Positions 8,362-16,805 of a stretch of 64,000 bases of DNA are shown here, in pieces. The stretch is from NCBI GenBank assembly GCA_958452575.1, contig CAUDUM010000001.1:124001-188000 (forward strand). Direction: 5' to 3'. Positions within the stretch are counted from its first letter, which is position 1. Each line of letters starts with the position of its first letter. The position numbers and the translations under genes were made by a program. This stretch comes from an uncultured Eggerthellaceae bacterium (GTDB taxonomy: Bacteria; Actinomycetota; Coriobacteriia; Coriobacteriales; Eggerthellaceae). The notes under the pieces are model-generated. The model worked only from the letters and a program-made list of their open reading frames with translations, had not been told where the DNA came from and did not search any database.

Positions 8362-9417
8362 TTAGTCGGTCGCAGCCGCGGGCGCCTTGCGGCAGGCGTC
8401 GTAGCGGTGGCAAGCGCACCAATGGTTGGGCTTGACCTCGCGCAGCGTCGGGATCGTCTCGTCGCATCCCTCGACCTTGGCGAAGCAGCGGCTGGAGAAG
8501 CGGCAGCCCGCAGGCGGGTCGATCGGGCTGGGGACGTCGCCTTCCAGGATGATGCGCTCGCGCTTGTCGCTCGGATCGACCGAGGGGATGGCGGACAGCA
8601 GCGCCTGGGTGTAGGGCGACAGGGGATCGTTGTACAGCGATCCCTTCGGAGCGATCTCCATCATCTTGCCCAGGTACATGACGCCGATGCGGTCGGAGAC
8701 GTGCTTGACGACGTTGAGGCCGTGGGCGATGAACAGGTAGGTGAAGCCGTAGTGCTCCTTGAGGTCGTCCAGCAGGTTGAGCACCTGCGCCTGGATGGAC
8801 ACGTCGAGCGCGGAGACAGGCTCGTCGCAGATGATCAGCTTGGGGCGCACGGCAAGGGCGCGTGCGATGCCAACGCGCTGACGCTGGCCGCCCGAGAACT
8901 CGTGCGGATAGCGGTTGCGCATGTAGCTGGCCAGACCCACGCGCTCAAGCAGCTCGCACACGCGGTCATCGACCTGGTCGCGGGGCATGAGCTTGTTGGT
9001 CAAGATCGGCTCGGCGACGATATCGCCCACGCGCATGCGCGGGTTGAGCGACGCGTAGGGATCCTGGAAGATCAGCTGGATGTCCTTGCAGCGCTTCTTG
9101 CGCTCGGCAGGGGACATCGCAACGAGGTCCTCGCCCTCGAAGATGATCTTGCCGGACGTGGGCGTCAGCAGGTTGGCGATCATCTTGCCGATGGTCGTTT
9201 TGCCGCAGCCGGATTCGCCCACCAGGCCGAATGCCTCGCCGCGGCGGATGAAGAAGCTCACGTCCTCGACGGCGTGCACGTGCGAGGTGGCTTTGCCGAA
9301 GAAGTTGCGATCGGCGGCAAAGCGCTTGGTCAGATGCTGGACGTCCAGCAAGATGTCATCGTCGAGTCCGCGACGTCCGCCCTGCGAGATCGCGTCTTTG
9401 CGTTCCTGCTCGGTCAT
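8362..9417 (-). CDS. oppF: Oligopeptide ABC transporter ATP-binding protein OppF
   Basis: A 351-residue ATPase with Walker A GESGCGKTT (about 67-75), signature SGGQRQR and Walker B LIICDEP. The C-terminal oligopeptide/dipeptide extension carries cysteines in GCRFSSRCF and later CACHRYDAC, as in OppD/OppF proteins that bind an Fe-S cluster there. It powers peptide uptake together with OppD at the inner face of the membrane. Its ATG overlaps the oppD stop by one base, so the two are translationally coupled. It is the last gene of the operon. Confidence 0.93.
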   Translation of the reverse strand: MTEQERKDAISQGGRRGLDDDILLDVQHLTKRFAADRNFFGKATSHVHAVEDVSFFIRRGEAFGLVGESGCGKTTIGKMIANLLTPTSGKIIFEGEDLVAMSPAERKKRCKDIQLIFQDPYASLNPRMRVGDIVAEPILTNKLMPRDQVDDRVCELLERVGLASYMRNRYPHEFSGGQRQRVGIARALAVRPKLIICDEPVSALDVSIQAQVLNLLDDLKEHYGFTYLFIAHGLNVVKHVSDRIGVMYLGKMMEIAPKGSLYNDPLSPYTQALLSAIPSVDPSDKRERIILEGDVPSPIDPPAGCRFSSRCFAKVEGCDETIPTLREVKPNHWCACHRYDACRKAPAAATD

Positions 9418-10532
9418 TACTGCGCCACCTCCTTGTCGGTGTCGGCCTTAGCCTGCTCGACGGCAGGCGTGAAGGCATCCAGTGCGTCAAGATCGGGATC
9501 GTCGTCACGCGCCGCCTCGGACGCGGCGGCGACGGCCTTCTCCAGCAGCGAGTCGTCGGCGACGTTGCCCTGGGCGTCCTCGTAGAGGAAGCAGCGGACC
9601 TTGTGGTCGCCGGCCTGCACGAGCTCGGGCATCTTCTGACGGCAGATGTCCATGCACTGCTCGCAGCGGTCGGAGAAGTGGCATCCCGGAGGCATCTCCA
9701 ACGGGTTGGGCACCATGCCCTTGATGGTGTAGAGGCGCTTGTTGTCGTCGTCGGCGAGGCGGGGGATCGACTTGAGCAGGCCCAGGGTGTAGGGATGCAT
9801 CGGGTGGTCGAACAGCGAGCGCACCTCGGCCTCCTCGACGACCTGGCCGCAGTACATGACCACGACATGGTCGGCGGTTTCGGAGACGACGCCCAGATCG
9901 TGCGTGATCAGCAGCACGGCCATGCCCGTATCGTCGCGTAGGCGGCGCAGCAGGTCGAGGATCTGGGCCTGGATGGTCACGTCGAGCGCGGTGGTCGGCT
10001 CGTCGGCGATCAGCAGCTTGGGGTTGCAGGCCAGCGCCATGGCGATCATGACGCGCTGGCGCATGCCGCCCGACATCTGATGCGGGTAGTCGTAGACGCG
10101 CTTCTCGGGGCTGGGGATGCCCACCTTGCGCAGCAGGTCGACGGCGCGCTCCATGGCGGCCTTCTTGTCGATCTTCTCATGCGTGCGGATGGCCTCGACG
10201 ATCTGGTTGCCGATGCGGTACACGGGGTTGAGCGAGGTCATCGGCTCCTGGAAGATCATGGCGATCTCGTTGCCGCGCAGCTCGCGGTACTCCTTCTCGG
10301 ACATCTTGACCAAATCGCGGCCCATGAACTCCATGGAGCCGCCGGCCACATGGCCGGGTTCGGCAAGCAGGCCCATCACCGAAAGGCTGGTGACGGATTT
10401 GCCGGAGCCGGATTCGCCCACGATGGCGAGGATCTCGCCCTCGTCCATCTCGAAGCTCACGTCCTCGACGGCCTTGACCACGCCCTTTTTGACGGGGAAC
10501 TCGGTGCAGAGGTTCTTCACGGAAAGCAGCAT
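9417..10532 (-). CDS. oppD: Oligopeptide ABC transporter ATP-binding protein OppD
   Basis: A 371-residue ATPase with Walker A GESGSGKS (39-46), signature MSGGMRQR, Walker B LLIADEP and the H-loop THD. A C-terminal oligopeptide-binding extension includes the Cys motif GCHFSDRCEQC. The ATG at 10532 is chosen because AGAGG lies just upstream and it follows the oppC stop by four bases. The longer upstream frame overlaps oppC and is rejected. An acidic low-complexity tail closes the protein. Confidence 0.93.
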   Translation of the reverse strand: MLLSVKNLCTEFPVKKGVVKAVEDVSFEMDEGEILAIVGESGSGKSVTSLSVMGLLAEPGHVAGGSMEFMGRDLVKMSEKEYRELRGNEIAMIFQEPMTSLNPVYRIGNQIVEAIRTHEKIDKKAAMERAVDLLRKVGIPSPEKRVYDYPHQMSGGMRQRVMIAMALACNPKLLIADEPTTALDVTIQAQILDLLRRLRDDTGMAVLLITHDLGVVSETADHVVVMYCGQVVEEAEVRSLFDHPMHPYTLGLLKSIPRLADDDNKRLYTIKGMVPNPLEMPPGCHFSDRCEQCMDICRQKMPELVQAGDHKVRCFLYEDAQGNVADDSLLEKAVAAASEAARDDDPDLDALDAFTPAVEQAKADTDKEVAQ

Positions 10533-10536
10533 GGAA

Positions 10537-11484
10537 TTACCTCTTCCTCGACTTGGGGTCAAGACCATCGCGGATGCCGTCGCCCAGCAGGTTGAAGGCG
10601 AGCACGGCCAGCGTGATGGCAAGACCGGGGAAAATCATCAGCCACGGGGCGCGGAACAGCTCGTTGCGGCCGCGGCCCAGCATGTCGCCCCACTCGGCCG
10701 CGGGCGGCTGCACGCCCAAGCCCAAGAAGCCCAGGGCGGCGCAGTCAAGGATGGCCGAGGAGATGCCCAGCGTGGCGCGCACGATGATGGACGGCAGCGC
10801 ATTGGGCAGCACGTGGCGGAATACGATCTTGAAGTTGGAATCGCCGATCACGCGCGCGGCGGCAACGTAATCGTTCTCCTTGATGGCCAGGATTTCCGAG
10901 CGTACGATACGCGCGTACTCGGGGATGGACACCAAGCCGATGGCGACGACGGCCTTCTCGATGCCGGGTCCCAGCGCGGCCATGATGGCGATCGCCAGCA
11001 GGATGGACGGGATGGCCAGCATCATGTCCATGATGCGCATGATGACGGTGTCGATCCAGCCGCCCTTGTAGCCGGCGATGGAGCCCAAGATGACGCCGAT
11101 AGTCAGCGAGAACGCGACAGCGATCAGGCCGACGGACAGCGAGATCTGGGTGCCCACCATGACGCGGCAGAAGATGTCGCGGCCCTGAAGATCGGTGCCG
11201 AACCAGTGCTCTGCCGACGGAGGCAGAAGCGACTTGCCCAGATCCTGCTGATAGGGATCATAGGGCAGGATGCCGGGTGCGACGGCGGTGACGATCGCGA
11301 TGACCGCCAGGATCAAGATGAAGATGCCGCTGACAAGGGACGCCTTGTTGGACACGATGCCGGCGATGACGTCGCGCCAGATGCCCTCGCGCTTCTCGCG
11401 CACGGGCTGCGCGGGCTGTGCGGCGGTCTCGACGGAAGCGGCGGGCTCGGTTGCGAGCTGCTTGTTCTGGCTCACGCGGATCAC
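10537..11484 (-). CDS. oppC: Oligopeptide ABC transporter permease OppC
   Basis: A 315-residue inner-membrane permease with an N-terminal cytosolic stretch, one hydrophobic segment, then the binding-protein-dependent permease domain containing the EAA-type loop near EYARIVRSEILAIKENDYVAAARVIG. It pairs with OppB to form the channel. The GTG start at 11484 shares four bases with the oppB stop (GTGA), a typical coupling overlap. A second GTG at 11475, also with a good ribosome-binding site, is an equally possible start. Confidence 0.92.
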   Translation of the reverse strand: MIRVSQNKQLATEPAASVETAAQPAQPVREKREGIWRDVIAGIVSNKASLVSGIFILILAVIAIVTAVAPGILPYDPYQQDLGKSLLPPSAEHWFGTDLQGRDIFCRVMVGTQISLSVGLIAVAFSLTIGVILGSIAGYKGGWIDTVIMRIMDMMLAIPSILLAIAIMAALGPGIEKAVVAIGLVSIPEYARIVRSEILAIKENDYVAAARVIGDSNFKIVFRHVLPNALPSIIVRATLGISSAILDCAALGFLGLGVQPPAAEWGDMLGRGRNELFRAPWLMIFPGLAITLAVLAFNLLGDGIRDGLDPKSRKR

Positions 11485-12500
11485 CCCTCTTCCTTAGCGC
11501 CGAACTTGATGCGCGGATCAAGGTAAGCGTAGATGATGTCGACGATCAGGTTCATGAACACGAAGATGACCGCCACCAGGATGACGATGCCCTGGACGGC
11601 GGGGAAGTCGCTTTTGAGCACGCAGTCGACGGCGTATTTGCCGATGCCCGGCCAGCTGAACACGGTCTCGGTGAGCAGCGCGCCGCCCAGCAGGCTGCCG
11701 AACTGCAGGCCGATGACGGTGGTGACCGGCAGCATCGCGTTGCGCAGGGCGTGCTTGATGTAGACCGAGCCCTTGGACAGGCCCTTGGCGCGCGCGGTGC
11801 GCACATAGTCGGCCTTCAGCGTGTCCAGCATCGCGGAGCGCGTCATGCGGGTGATGATGGCCATCGAGTACAGCGACAGCGTAACCGTCGGCAGGATCAG
11901 GTGGTACAGGGCGTCGCCGAGCGCCTCCCAATCACCGCGCGCGATGGTGTCGATGATGTAGAAGCCGGTGCCTCCCGTCGGCTGCAAAAGCGGGTCGATG
12001 CGTCCGCTCGAAGGCAGCCAGCCCAAGATGCCGGAGAACAGCAGGATGAGCAGAATACCTGACCAGAACACCGGCATCGAGATGCCGATAAGCGCGATGA
12101 TCATGGAGATGTTGTCGGCGATCTTGTTCTTCTTCACCGCGGCGAGCACGCCCAGCGCGATGCCGATGACGGACGCGACGATGATCGCGCACACGGCCAG
12201 CTCGGCGGTCGCGGGGAAGCGGGCGGCGATCTCCTTGGTGATGGAGGTGTGGGTGTAGTAGGACTCACCCAGATCGCCCTGGACTGCGCCAACCAGGAAG
12301 TTGACGTATTGCAGCCAGATCGGATCATCCAGTCCGTTGTCGGCGCGCCATGCAGCCATCTGATCGGGCGTCGCATGCTCGCCCAGCACGACAGGCGCCG
12401 GGTCGGCGGCCAGGACGCGCGTGATCAGAAAGATGATGACGGTCACACCGAGAAGAACGGGAATCACCAAAAGAATTCGTTTGATGATGTATTTGAGCAC
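11481..12500 (-). CDS. oppB: Oligopeptide ABC transporter permease OppB
   Basis: A 339-residue permease with the N-terminal membrane helix (VIPVLLGVTVIIFLITR) that marks OppB/DppB proteins and an EAA loop around DYVRTARAKGLSKGSVYIKHALRN. It forms the peptide channel with OppC. The GTG at 12500 is chosen because AAGGGGG lies six bases upstream and homology begins at LKYIIKRI. The 56 codons further upstream in frame cross structured leader DNA. It is the first gene after the terminator that separates oppA. Confidence 0.91.
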   Translation of the reverse strand: MLKYIIKRILLVIPVLLGVTVIIFLITRVLAADPAPVVLGEHATPDQMAAWRADNGLDDPIWLQYVNFLVGAVQGDLGESYYTHTSITKEIAARFPATAELAVCAIIVASVIGIALGVLAAVKKNKIADNISMIIALIGISMPVFWSGILLILLFSGILGWLPSSGRIDPLLQPTGGTGFYIIDTIARGDWEALGDALYHLILPTVTLSLYSMAIITRMTRSAMLDTLKADYVRTARAKGLSKGSVYIKHALRNAMLPVTTVIGLQFGSLLGGALLTETVFSWPGIGKYAVDCVLKSDFPAVQGIVILVAVIFVFMNLIVDIIYAYLDPRIKFGAKEEG

Positions 12501-12569
12501 AAAAGCCCCCTTCTTGCCGGTCCTGTTGTTCAGACAGGGTGGGCGGCCGGACCTCTCGTCCGACCCCCG

Positions 12570-12620
12570 GCGTTTCGCCCCGTCTTGCGAAACGCGAAAC
12601 GGCTTTCGGTAAAGAAAGCC
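12570..12620 (-). promoter_or_regulatory. Two hairpins in the oppB leader
   Basis: A perfect nine-pair stem (GCGTTTCGC at 12570-12578 with GCGAAACGC at 12587-12595) and a seven-pair stem (GGCTTTC/GAAAGCC, 12601-12620) lie 70-120 bases upstream of the oppB start. They may stabilise the processed oppBCDF message or contribute to its regulation. Neither has a T-run, so they are not simple terminators. Confidence 0.45.
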
Positions 12621-12796
12621 AGTGGAGAAGTGTATCGCAACCTCCGCCGTTTTGGCGATAAAACACATCTAGCGGTGCGCTCCATGAAGAAAACGGCGTT
12701 CCGAACGATTCATTCGGGGCGTTCGGAGTGGGTTCGCCGCCTTTTTCATGTAGCGTCCCGCCGTGGTCGCGCACGGCTCGACGGCCATCGATAAAC

Positions 12797-12832
12797 GAAA
12801 ACCGGACCCGGTGGTGTGCCGGGTCCGGTTTC
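12797..12832 (-). terminator. Intercistronic terminator between oppA and oppB
   Basis: ACCGGACCCGG pairs perfectly with CCGGGTCCGGT across a seven-base loop. On the minus strand it is followed by TTTCG. It lies about 55 bases after the oppA stop. Partial termination here would make more binding protein than permease, a common design in binding-protein operons. Confidence 0.75.
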
Positions 12833-12886
12833 GCCGCTAGGCGCTTATCCGTGCGCGGTCGCGACTACGAGACGATCTCGCAGGAC

Positions 12887-14524
12887 TTACGCGTCTTTGG
12901 TGACGCCCTTCATGAACACGACTCCCGTGGGATGGTAGTAGAAGTCATGCACCTTGGGGCTGTAGCCGCAGAGGTTCTGCGAATGCGAGATCAACAGCCA
13001 CGGCTGCTCCTCAGCAACCATTTCCTCGCACTGATGGTAGATCGCGTTGCGCTCCTCGCCGTCGGGCAGCGTGACGCCCTGGGCGATGAGGTCCTTGTAC
13101 TCCTGGTTGTTCCAGCGAGCGACGTTCATGGACCAGTTGGAGTCGGCCAGCAGGTTCATGAAGTTGTCCGGGTCGCCGTTGTCGCCGGTCCAGCCGTAGA
13201 AGCAGATGTCGTACGGATCGGTCTGGCACTTGGTCTTGTAGGTGGTCCAGTCGTACTCGGTGATGTTCACCGTCACGCCGACCTCCTGCAGGTAGCCCTG
13301 GATCAGACGCGCCAGCTCGGAGCCGCCCTTGGTGTTGTAGGGGCGGGAGTTGGTGTAGGTCATGCAGGCCAGCTCGGTCACGCCCTTGGCTGCCAGGGTG
13401 GCCTTGGCGGCCTCGGGGTCGTACTCGGTCTGCTTGATGTCCTCGACATACGGAGCCATGAAGAACGGCATGACGGAGGTGGCAACGGTGGCGTAGTCGC
13501 CGTACACGGTCTTGACGAGCTCCTCGACGTTGACCGCCTGGGCGATGGCCTTGCGGACCTCCTTGTCGGTGCACACGCCGCTGTCGGTGTTGAACGCCAT
13601 GTAGTTGATGGTCATGCCATCCTCGGCGAACAGCTCGTAGCCGTTGGAGGTGATCTGGTCGACGGAAGCCAGGTCGACGCCGTCGATGATGTCGACCTCG
13701 CCGTTGGTCAACGCGGTCACGCGGGTGTTGTTCTCGGGGATGATGCGGAAGACGACGTTCTTCGTCTTGGGCATGTTCTCGGAATCCCAGTACTCCTCGT
13801 TGGCCTCGAGGGTGACATTGGACTGCTTGGTCCAGCTGACGAACTTGTAGGGGCCGGTGCCAGCGCCGGTGGGATCCTCGCCGACGTTGCCGTTTGCTGC
13901 TTCCAGGCAAGCGGGGGATACGACCGGTGCTGCCAAAACCATGGCCAGGTTCTTTTCGAACGCGGTGTTGGCGGCACGCAGCGTGATCTTTACGGTGTAG
14001 TCGTCAACGGCCTCAACGGAGGCAACGCCGGTGCCGGCAGCCTCTTCGCCGAATACGAAGGAAGCATAGGGCATGTCGGACGTGCGGTTGGGCTCAAGCT
14101 GACGCTCGATGGAGGTCACCACAGCGGCGGCGTTGAAGTCGGTGCCGTCGTGGAACTTGACGCCTTCGCGCAGCGTAATGGTGTACTCAAGGCCGTCTTC
14201 GCTGATCTCGGGCAGGTCGGTTGCCAGGCACGGAACAACCGTGGTGTCGGTGTCGCCGAAGCGATACAGACCCTCAAAGATGTTCGCTGCAACCTTGGCA
14301 GACTCGCCGTCGTCAAAGAACGCCGGGTCAAGGGCGCGCGGGTCGGCGCTTTGAGCGTAGGTGATGGAGTCGGCGACACCTGCGCCCGCATCTCCGCCAC
14401 CGCTCTCGCCACCGGACTGCTCGCCACCGCTGCAGCCGGCCATGCTCACCAGGCCGAAGCTCGCGGCGGAAGCACCCAGCAGACCGAGGAAACGACGCCT
14501 GCTAAACGAATACTTCTCTTCCAT
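12887..14524 (-). CDS. oppA: Oligopeptide ABC transporter substrate-binding protein, Tat-type lipoprotein
   Basis: A 545-residue family-5 extracellular solute-binding protein, the peptide receptor of the Opp importer. The N-terminus carries the twin-arginine motif SRRRFLG at about residues 8-14, a hydrophobic stretch and the lipobox MAGC, so it should be exported folded by Tat and then lipid-anchored. A Gly/Ser linker (SGGEQSGGESGGG) follows. Family features such as FHDGTDFNAAAVVTSIER in the first lobe support the assignment. A GGAG sits upstream of the ATG at 14524. It is the promoter-proximal gene of the opp locus, with a terminator before oppB. Confidence 0.92.
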   Translation of the reverse strand: MEEKYSFSRRRFLGLLGASAASFGLVSMAGCSGGEQSGGESGGGDAGAGVADSITYAQSADPRALDPAFFDDGESAKVAANIFEGLYRFGDTDTTVVPCLATDLPEISEDGLEYTITLREGVKFHDGTDFNAAAVVTSIERQLEPNRTSDMPYASFVFGEEAAGTGVASVEAVDDYTVKITLRAANTAFEKNLAMVLAAPVVSPACLEAANGNVGEDPTGAGTGPYKFVSWTKQSNVTLEANEEYWDSENMPKTKNVVFRIIPENNTRVTALTNGEVDIIDGVDLASVDQITSNGYELFAEDGMTINYMAFNTDSGVCTDKEVRKAIAQAVNVEELVKTVYGDYATVATSVMPFFMAPYVEDIKQTEYDPEAAKATLAAKGVTELACMTYTNSRPYNTKGGSELARLIQGYLQEVGVTVNITEYDWTTYKTKCQTDPYDICFYGWTGDNGDPDNFMNLLADSNWSMNVARWNNQEYKDLIAQGVTLPDGEERNAIYHQCEEMVAEEQPWLLISHSQNLCGYSPKVHDFYYHPTGVVFMKGVTKDA

Positions 14525-14747
14525 CGGATGATCTCCTTCCCTCCGCCCCGCCTTCGCGGGGCCCTTTCGGGGGCGCTCGCGCGCCCTTGCCGTCAACGCG
14601 TGCACCTGGAGCGCCCGCGTTCGACGTATTGGACTACTTTACCGTAATAGAGCATATGTAGGAACGGTGAACCGGTTGTTAATATGATTTTAATCTGCCG
14701 AAGGGGCCTGATCGCGGCCTGAAAGGCGGCGGTCGAAGACCTTCTTC

Positions 14748-14753
14748 TATAAT
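14748..14753 (+). promoter_or_regulatory. Perfect -10 box upstream of the 14816 gene
   Basis: TATAAT lies 62 bases before the GTG start at 14816. No good -35 hexamer is seen at the right distance, so the site rests on the exact -10 box and its position in the divergent oppA/14816 spacer. Confidence 0.5.
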
Positions 14754-14815
14754 TGCCTCGACGCATTCGGCGTCTTTTGCCGAACGACCCCGCAAGCGAT
14801 AAGGAGCGGTGCCCC

Positions 14816-15271
14816 GTGGTTTCCGACAAACGTCCTTTCACCCATATCACCGTCAACGCCGAAGAGGAAGACGATCTGGTCATCCAGGCGGGGGCGGTGA
14901 GCGCCGACGAGACCTCTTATGAGGGAGGCGTCCCATCAGGAGAGGACGCGGCAAGCGGCGGCGTGTCCGCCGGCGCCGATCATGCCGGCGTATACGGTGA
15001 CGCTCTGCGCGAGCATGGAGACGACGATCTCGATGCGGATCTCGATGCGGACGAGGATGCCGCTGCATCCGAGGCGGCGCGTTCGCCGCAGTCGGGTGCT
15101 TCCGAAGGGGAGGGCGCATCCGTCGGGCGCGCCGGCGTGGACAAGCCGCATGAGGGCACCAGCCTGCAGGATCTTGAGAGTGCCAAGATGGGCGGCCTGC
15201 AGAAGGCGATCGTTGCCGTCGCCGTTTTGGCGGTGGTGGCGTTCGTCGTTTACTATATATTCTTCAGATAG
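14816..15271 (+). CDS. Hypothetical protein with C-terminal membrane anchor
   Basis: A 151-residue protein that I do not recognise. The first 120 residues are acidic, Ala/Gly/Glu/Asp-rich and probably disordered, with a short repeat of LDAD. The C-terminus has one hydrophobic segment (KAIVAVAVLAVVAFVVYYIF) that ends three residues before the stop, so it looks like a tail-anchored protein with its bulk in the cytosol. The GTG at 14816 is chosen for the AAGGAG nine bases upstream. It precedes another single-pass protein of similar style, and the two may function together. The -10 box at 14748 supports expression. Confidence 0.6.
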   Translation: MVSDKRPFTHITVNAEEEDDLVIQAGAVSADETSYEGGVPSGEDAASGGVSAGADHAGVYGDALREHGDDDLDADLDADEDAAASEAARSPQSGASEGEGASVGRAGVDKPHEGTSLQDLESAKMGGLQKAIVAVAVLAVVAFVVYYIFFR

Positions 15272-15399
15272 CAGATGCGGCGGCGTGGAGGCCGGGCCTC
15301 CCGTGCTGCGTCGACGGCGCTTGCCGCGCACTGCGAGCATGCCGTCCGAACGTCCGCAGGGCGCATCGGGCGGACCAAGGATAAAGGGAAGGTACGACA

Positions 15400-16566
15400 A
15401 TGCCCAAACACGCACCCAAACATTCCAAAGGCGCTGCTTCCGATCCCGCAAGCCGTGAAGACGCCCTTTTCGCCGACGGCGCCGTCGAGGCGGCCTCAGA
15501 CGATGACCGCATCGGTCTGACCGAGGCGTTCGCCCCGGTCGAGGATGATTCCCGAAAAGGAACCCGTGCCAAAGGCGACGAGAGCATCGGACTGACTGAG
15601 GCGTTCGCTCCCGTGGGGGAGGGCGCGCATGCCGGCGGCTTCAGCTACCGCGGCGACAACGAGGACTCCTATCCGGATGCGCTTGAGAGCCTGGAGCCCC
15701 CCAACCTGCCGCCGATCCTCGCATCCGACGATTCGGTCGAGCGCGACATCGAGCGCGAGGTCGTCGAGGGGCGCCATGGCAAGGAGGACGCGATTCCGGT
15801 CTACCTGCACAAATCCCGGCGTCTGCGCCGAATCCTCATCGGCGTCATCATCGTTTTGATCGTGCTGCTTGTGGCGGCGCTCGTGGGCATCGGCATGCTC
15901 GTGATCAACGAATCCCGCTCGGCGGTGCAGATGGCGACCAACAACCAGCAAGCGGCAAACGACCTCGAGGACGTCAAGGACGCCTCGACCGGCACGGAGA
16001 AGCTCATCTCGGCTCCCGACCTGGCGGCTCTTTTGGGGGCGACTCAGGACGAGGCCATCGAGGCCGTCGGCCATGGCGCCACCGTCACCGCCACGCGCGA
16101 GGTGAACGAGGAGGACAATCCGATCAAGACGAGCCTGACCGTCGCCCTCACCGAGGAGCCGGCCGACTCGCGTTCAGGCACGCCGACGGTGTATCTGGGC
16201 CTCGATGAGGACGGCACCGTCGTGCAGGCGGGGTACTCGGCTCCGCTCGCCTCGCTGGGCTTCGGCTCCCTCAGCTTCGCCGACGCGGTATCCAACGAGC
16301 ACGTCGTCGAGAAGACCCTGCAGGAGGCGGGCATCCCCGTGGAGGAGGGCGTGGCCGTGCTTCCCGAGGACAAAGCGGAGTACTCCACCTACGACAGCGC
16401 GGGCACCACGCTGGTGCGCGAGAACTGCACGTTCGAAGGCGAGGCGACGATCGGCGATGCGACGCGTTCGTGGTCTTCCACGCTGTCTTACGACTACACC
16501 ACCGCCAACGCGTCGGACAACCTTGCCGACACGATCCGCTTGATCTACGTGTATGTGAACGCGTAG
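15400..16566 (+). CDS. Hypothetical single-pass membrane protein with duplicated N-terminal motif
   Basis: A 388-residue protein of unknown function. The N-terminal cytosolic part contains the decapeptide IGLTEAFAPV twice, around residues 31-40 and 63-72, inside acidic, probably disordered sequence. A basic stretch (HKSRRLRR) precedes one long membrane helix near residues 144-168, and the remaining 220 residues would lie outside. That outer part has alternating beta-type character and no recognised domain. GGGAAGG precedes the ATG. The repeated peptide could be a docking motif for a cytosolic partner. It sits between the 14816 protein and the infC leader, in the same direction. Confidence 0.65.
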   Translation: MPKHAPKHSKGAASDPASREDALFADGAVEAASDDDRIGLTEAFAPVEDDSRKGTRAKGDESIGLTEAFAPVGEGAHAGGFSYRGDNEDSYPDALESLEPPNLPPILASDDSVERDIEREVVEGRHGKEDAIPVYLHKSRRLRRILIGVIIVLIVLLVAALVGIGMLVINESRSAVQMATNNQQAANDLEDVKDASTGTEKLISAPDLAALLGATQDEAIEAVGHGATVTATREVNEEDNPIKTSLTVALTEEPADSRSGTPTVYLGLDEDGTVVQAGYSAPLASLGFGSLSFADAVSNEHVVEKTLQEAGIPVEEGVAVLPEDKAEYSTYDSAGTTLVRENCTFEGEATIGDATRSWSSTLSYDYTTANASDNLADTIRLIYVYVNA

Positions 16567-16601
16567 ATCGCAACCCGGCCGGCCAAATATGTGAAAATCT
16601 C

Positions 16602-16629
16602 TTGCACGTCAGCCGAACTGTGATAAACT
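16602..16629 (+). promoter_or_regulatory. Promoter of infC-rpmI-rplT
   Basis: TTGCAC (16602-16607) and TAAACT (16624-16629) are 16 bases apart, and the -10 is preceded by TGA, an extended -10 form. Transcription would start near 16636, leaving a leader of about 170 bases before infC. Confidence 0.6.
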
Positions 16630-16790
16630 GGCCGGGCTGTAAACAAGCGGGGGCGCATAGCCTCCCACCTGGTTCGGCGCTTCGGCTGCTGATGGGTTGC
16701 TCGAATACGAAGTCGCTTCGCGACATCCTATGCATGAGAACCCGCGGCCGAGGCTGCGGGTTTTTTATTCGCGGCGCAAGCCGCGGGGAA
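16630..16790 (+). ncRNA. Structured leader of infC operon, probable L20-type attenuator
   Basis: The leader between the promoter and infC contains several self-complementary segments, including CGGGGGCGC...TAGCCTCCC and CGAAGTCGCTTCG, and ends in an intrinsic terminator just before the infC ribosome-binding site. In Firmicutes the same operon is controlled by L20 binding to a leader that switches between terminator and readthrough forms. The gene order and architecture here match that logic. Membership in a known leader family is inferred, not shown. Confidence 0.55.
16739..16767 (+). terminator. Attenuator hairpin before infC
   Basis: AACCCGCGGCC pairs with GGCTGCGGGTT (one G-T pair), followed by six T residues. 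It lies 40 bases upstream of infC and inside its transcript, so it must be bypassed for expression. Confidence 0.8.
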
Positions 16791-16805
16791 AGGAAGGTGA
16801 GCGCA

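Noticed and set aside
12728..14647. Plus-strand open frame of 639 codons
   Set aside because: Antisense to oppA; no homology or signal sequence.
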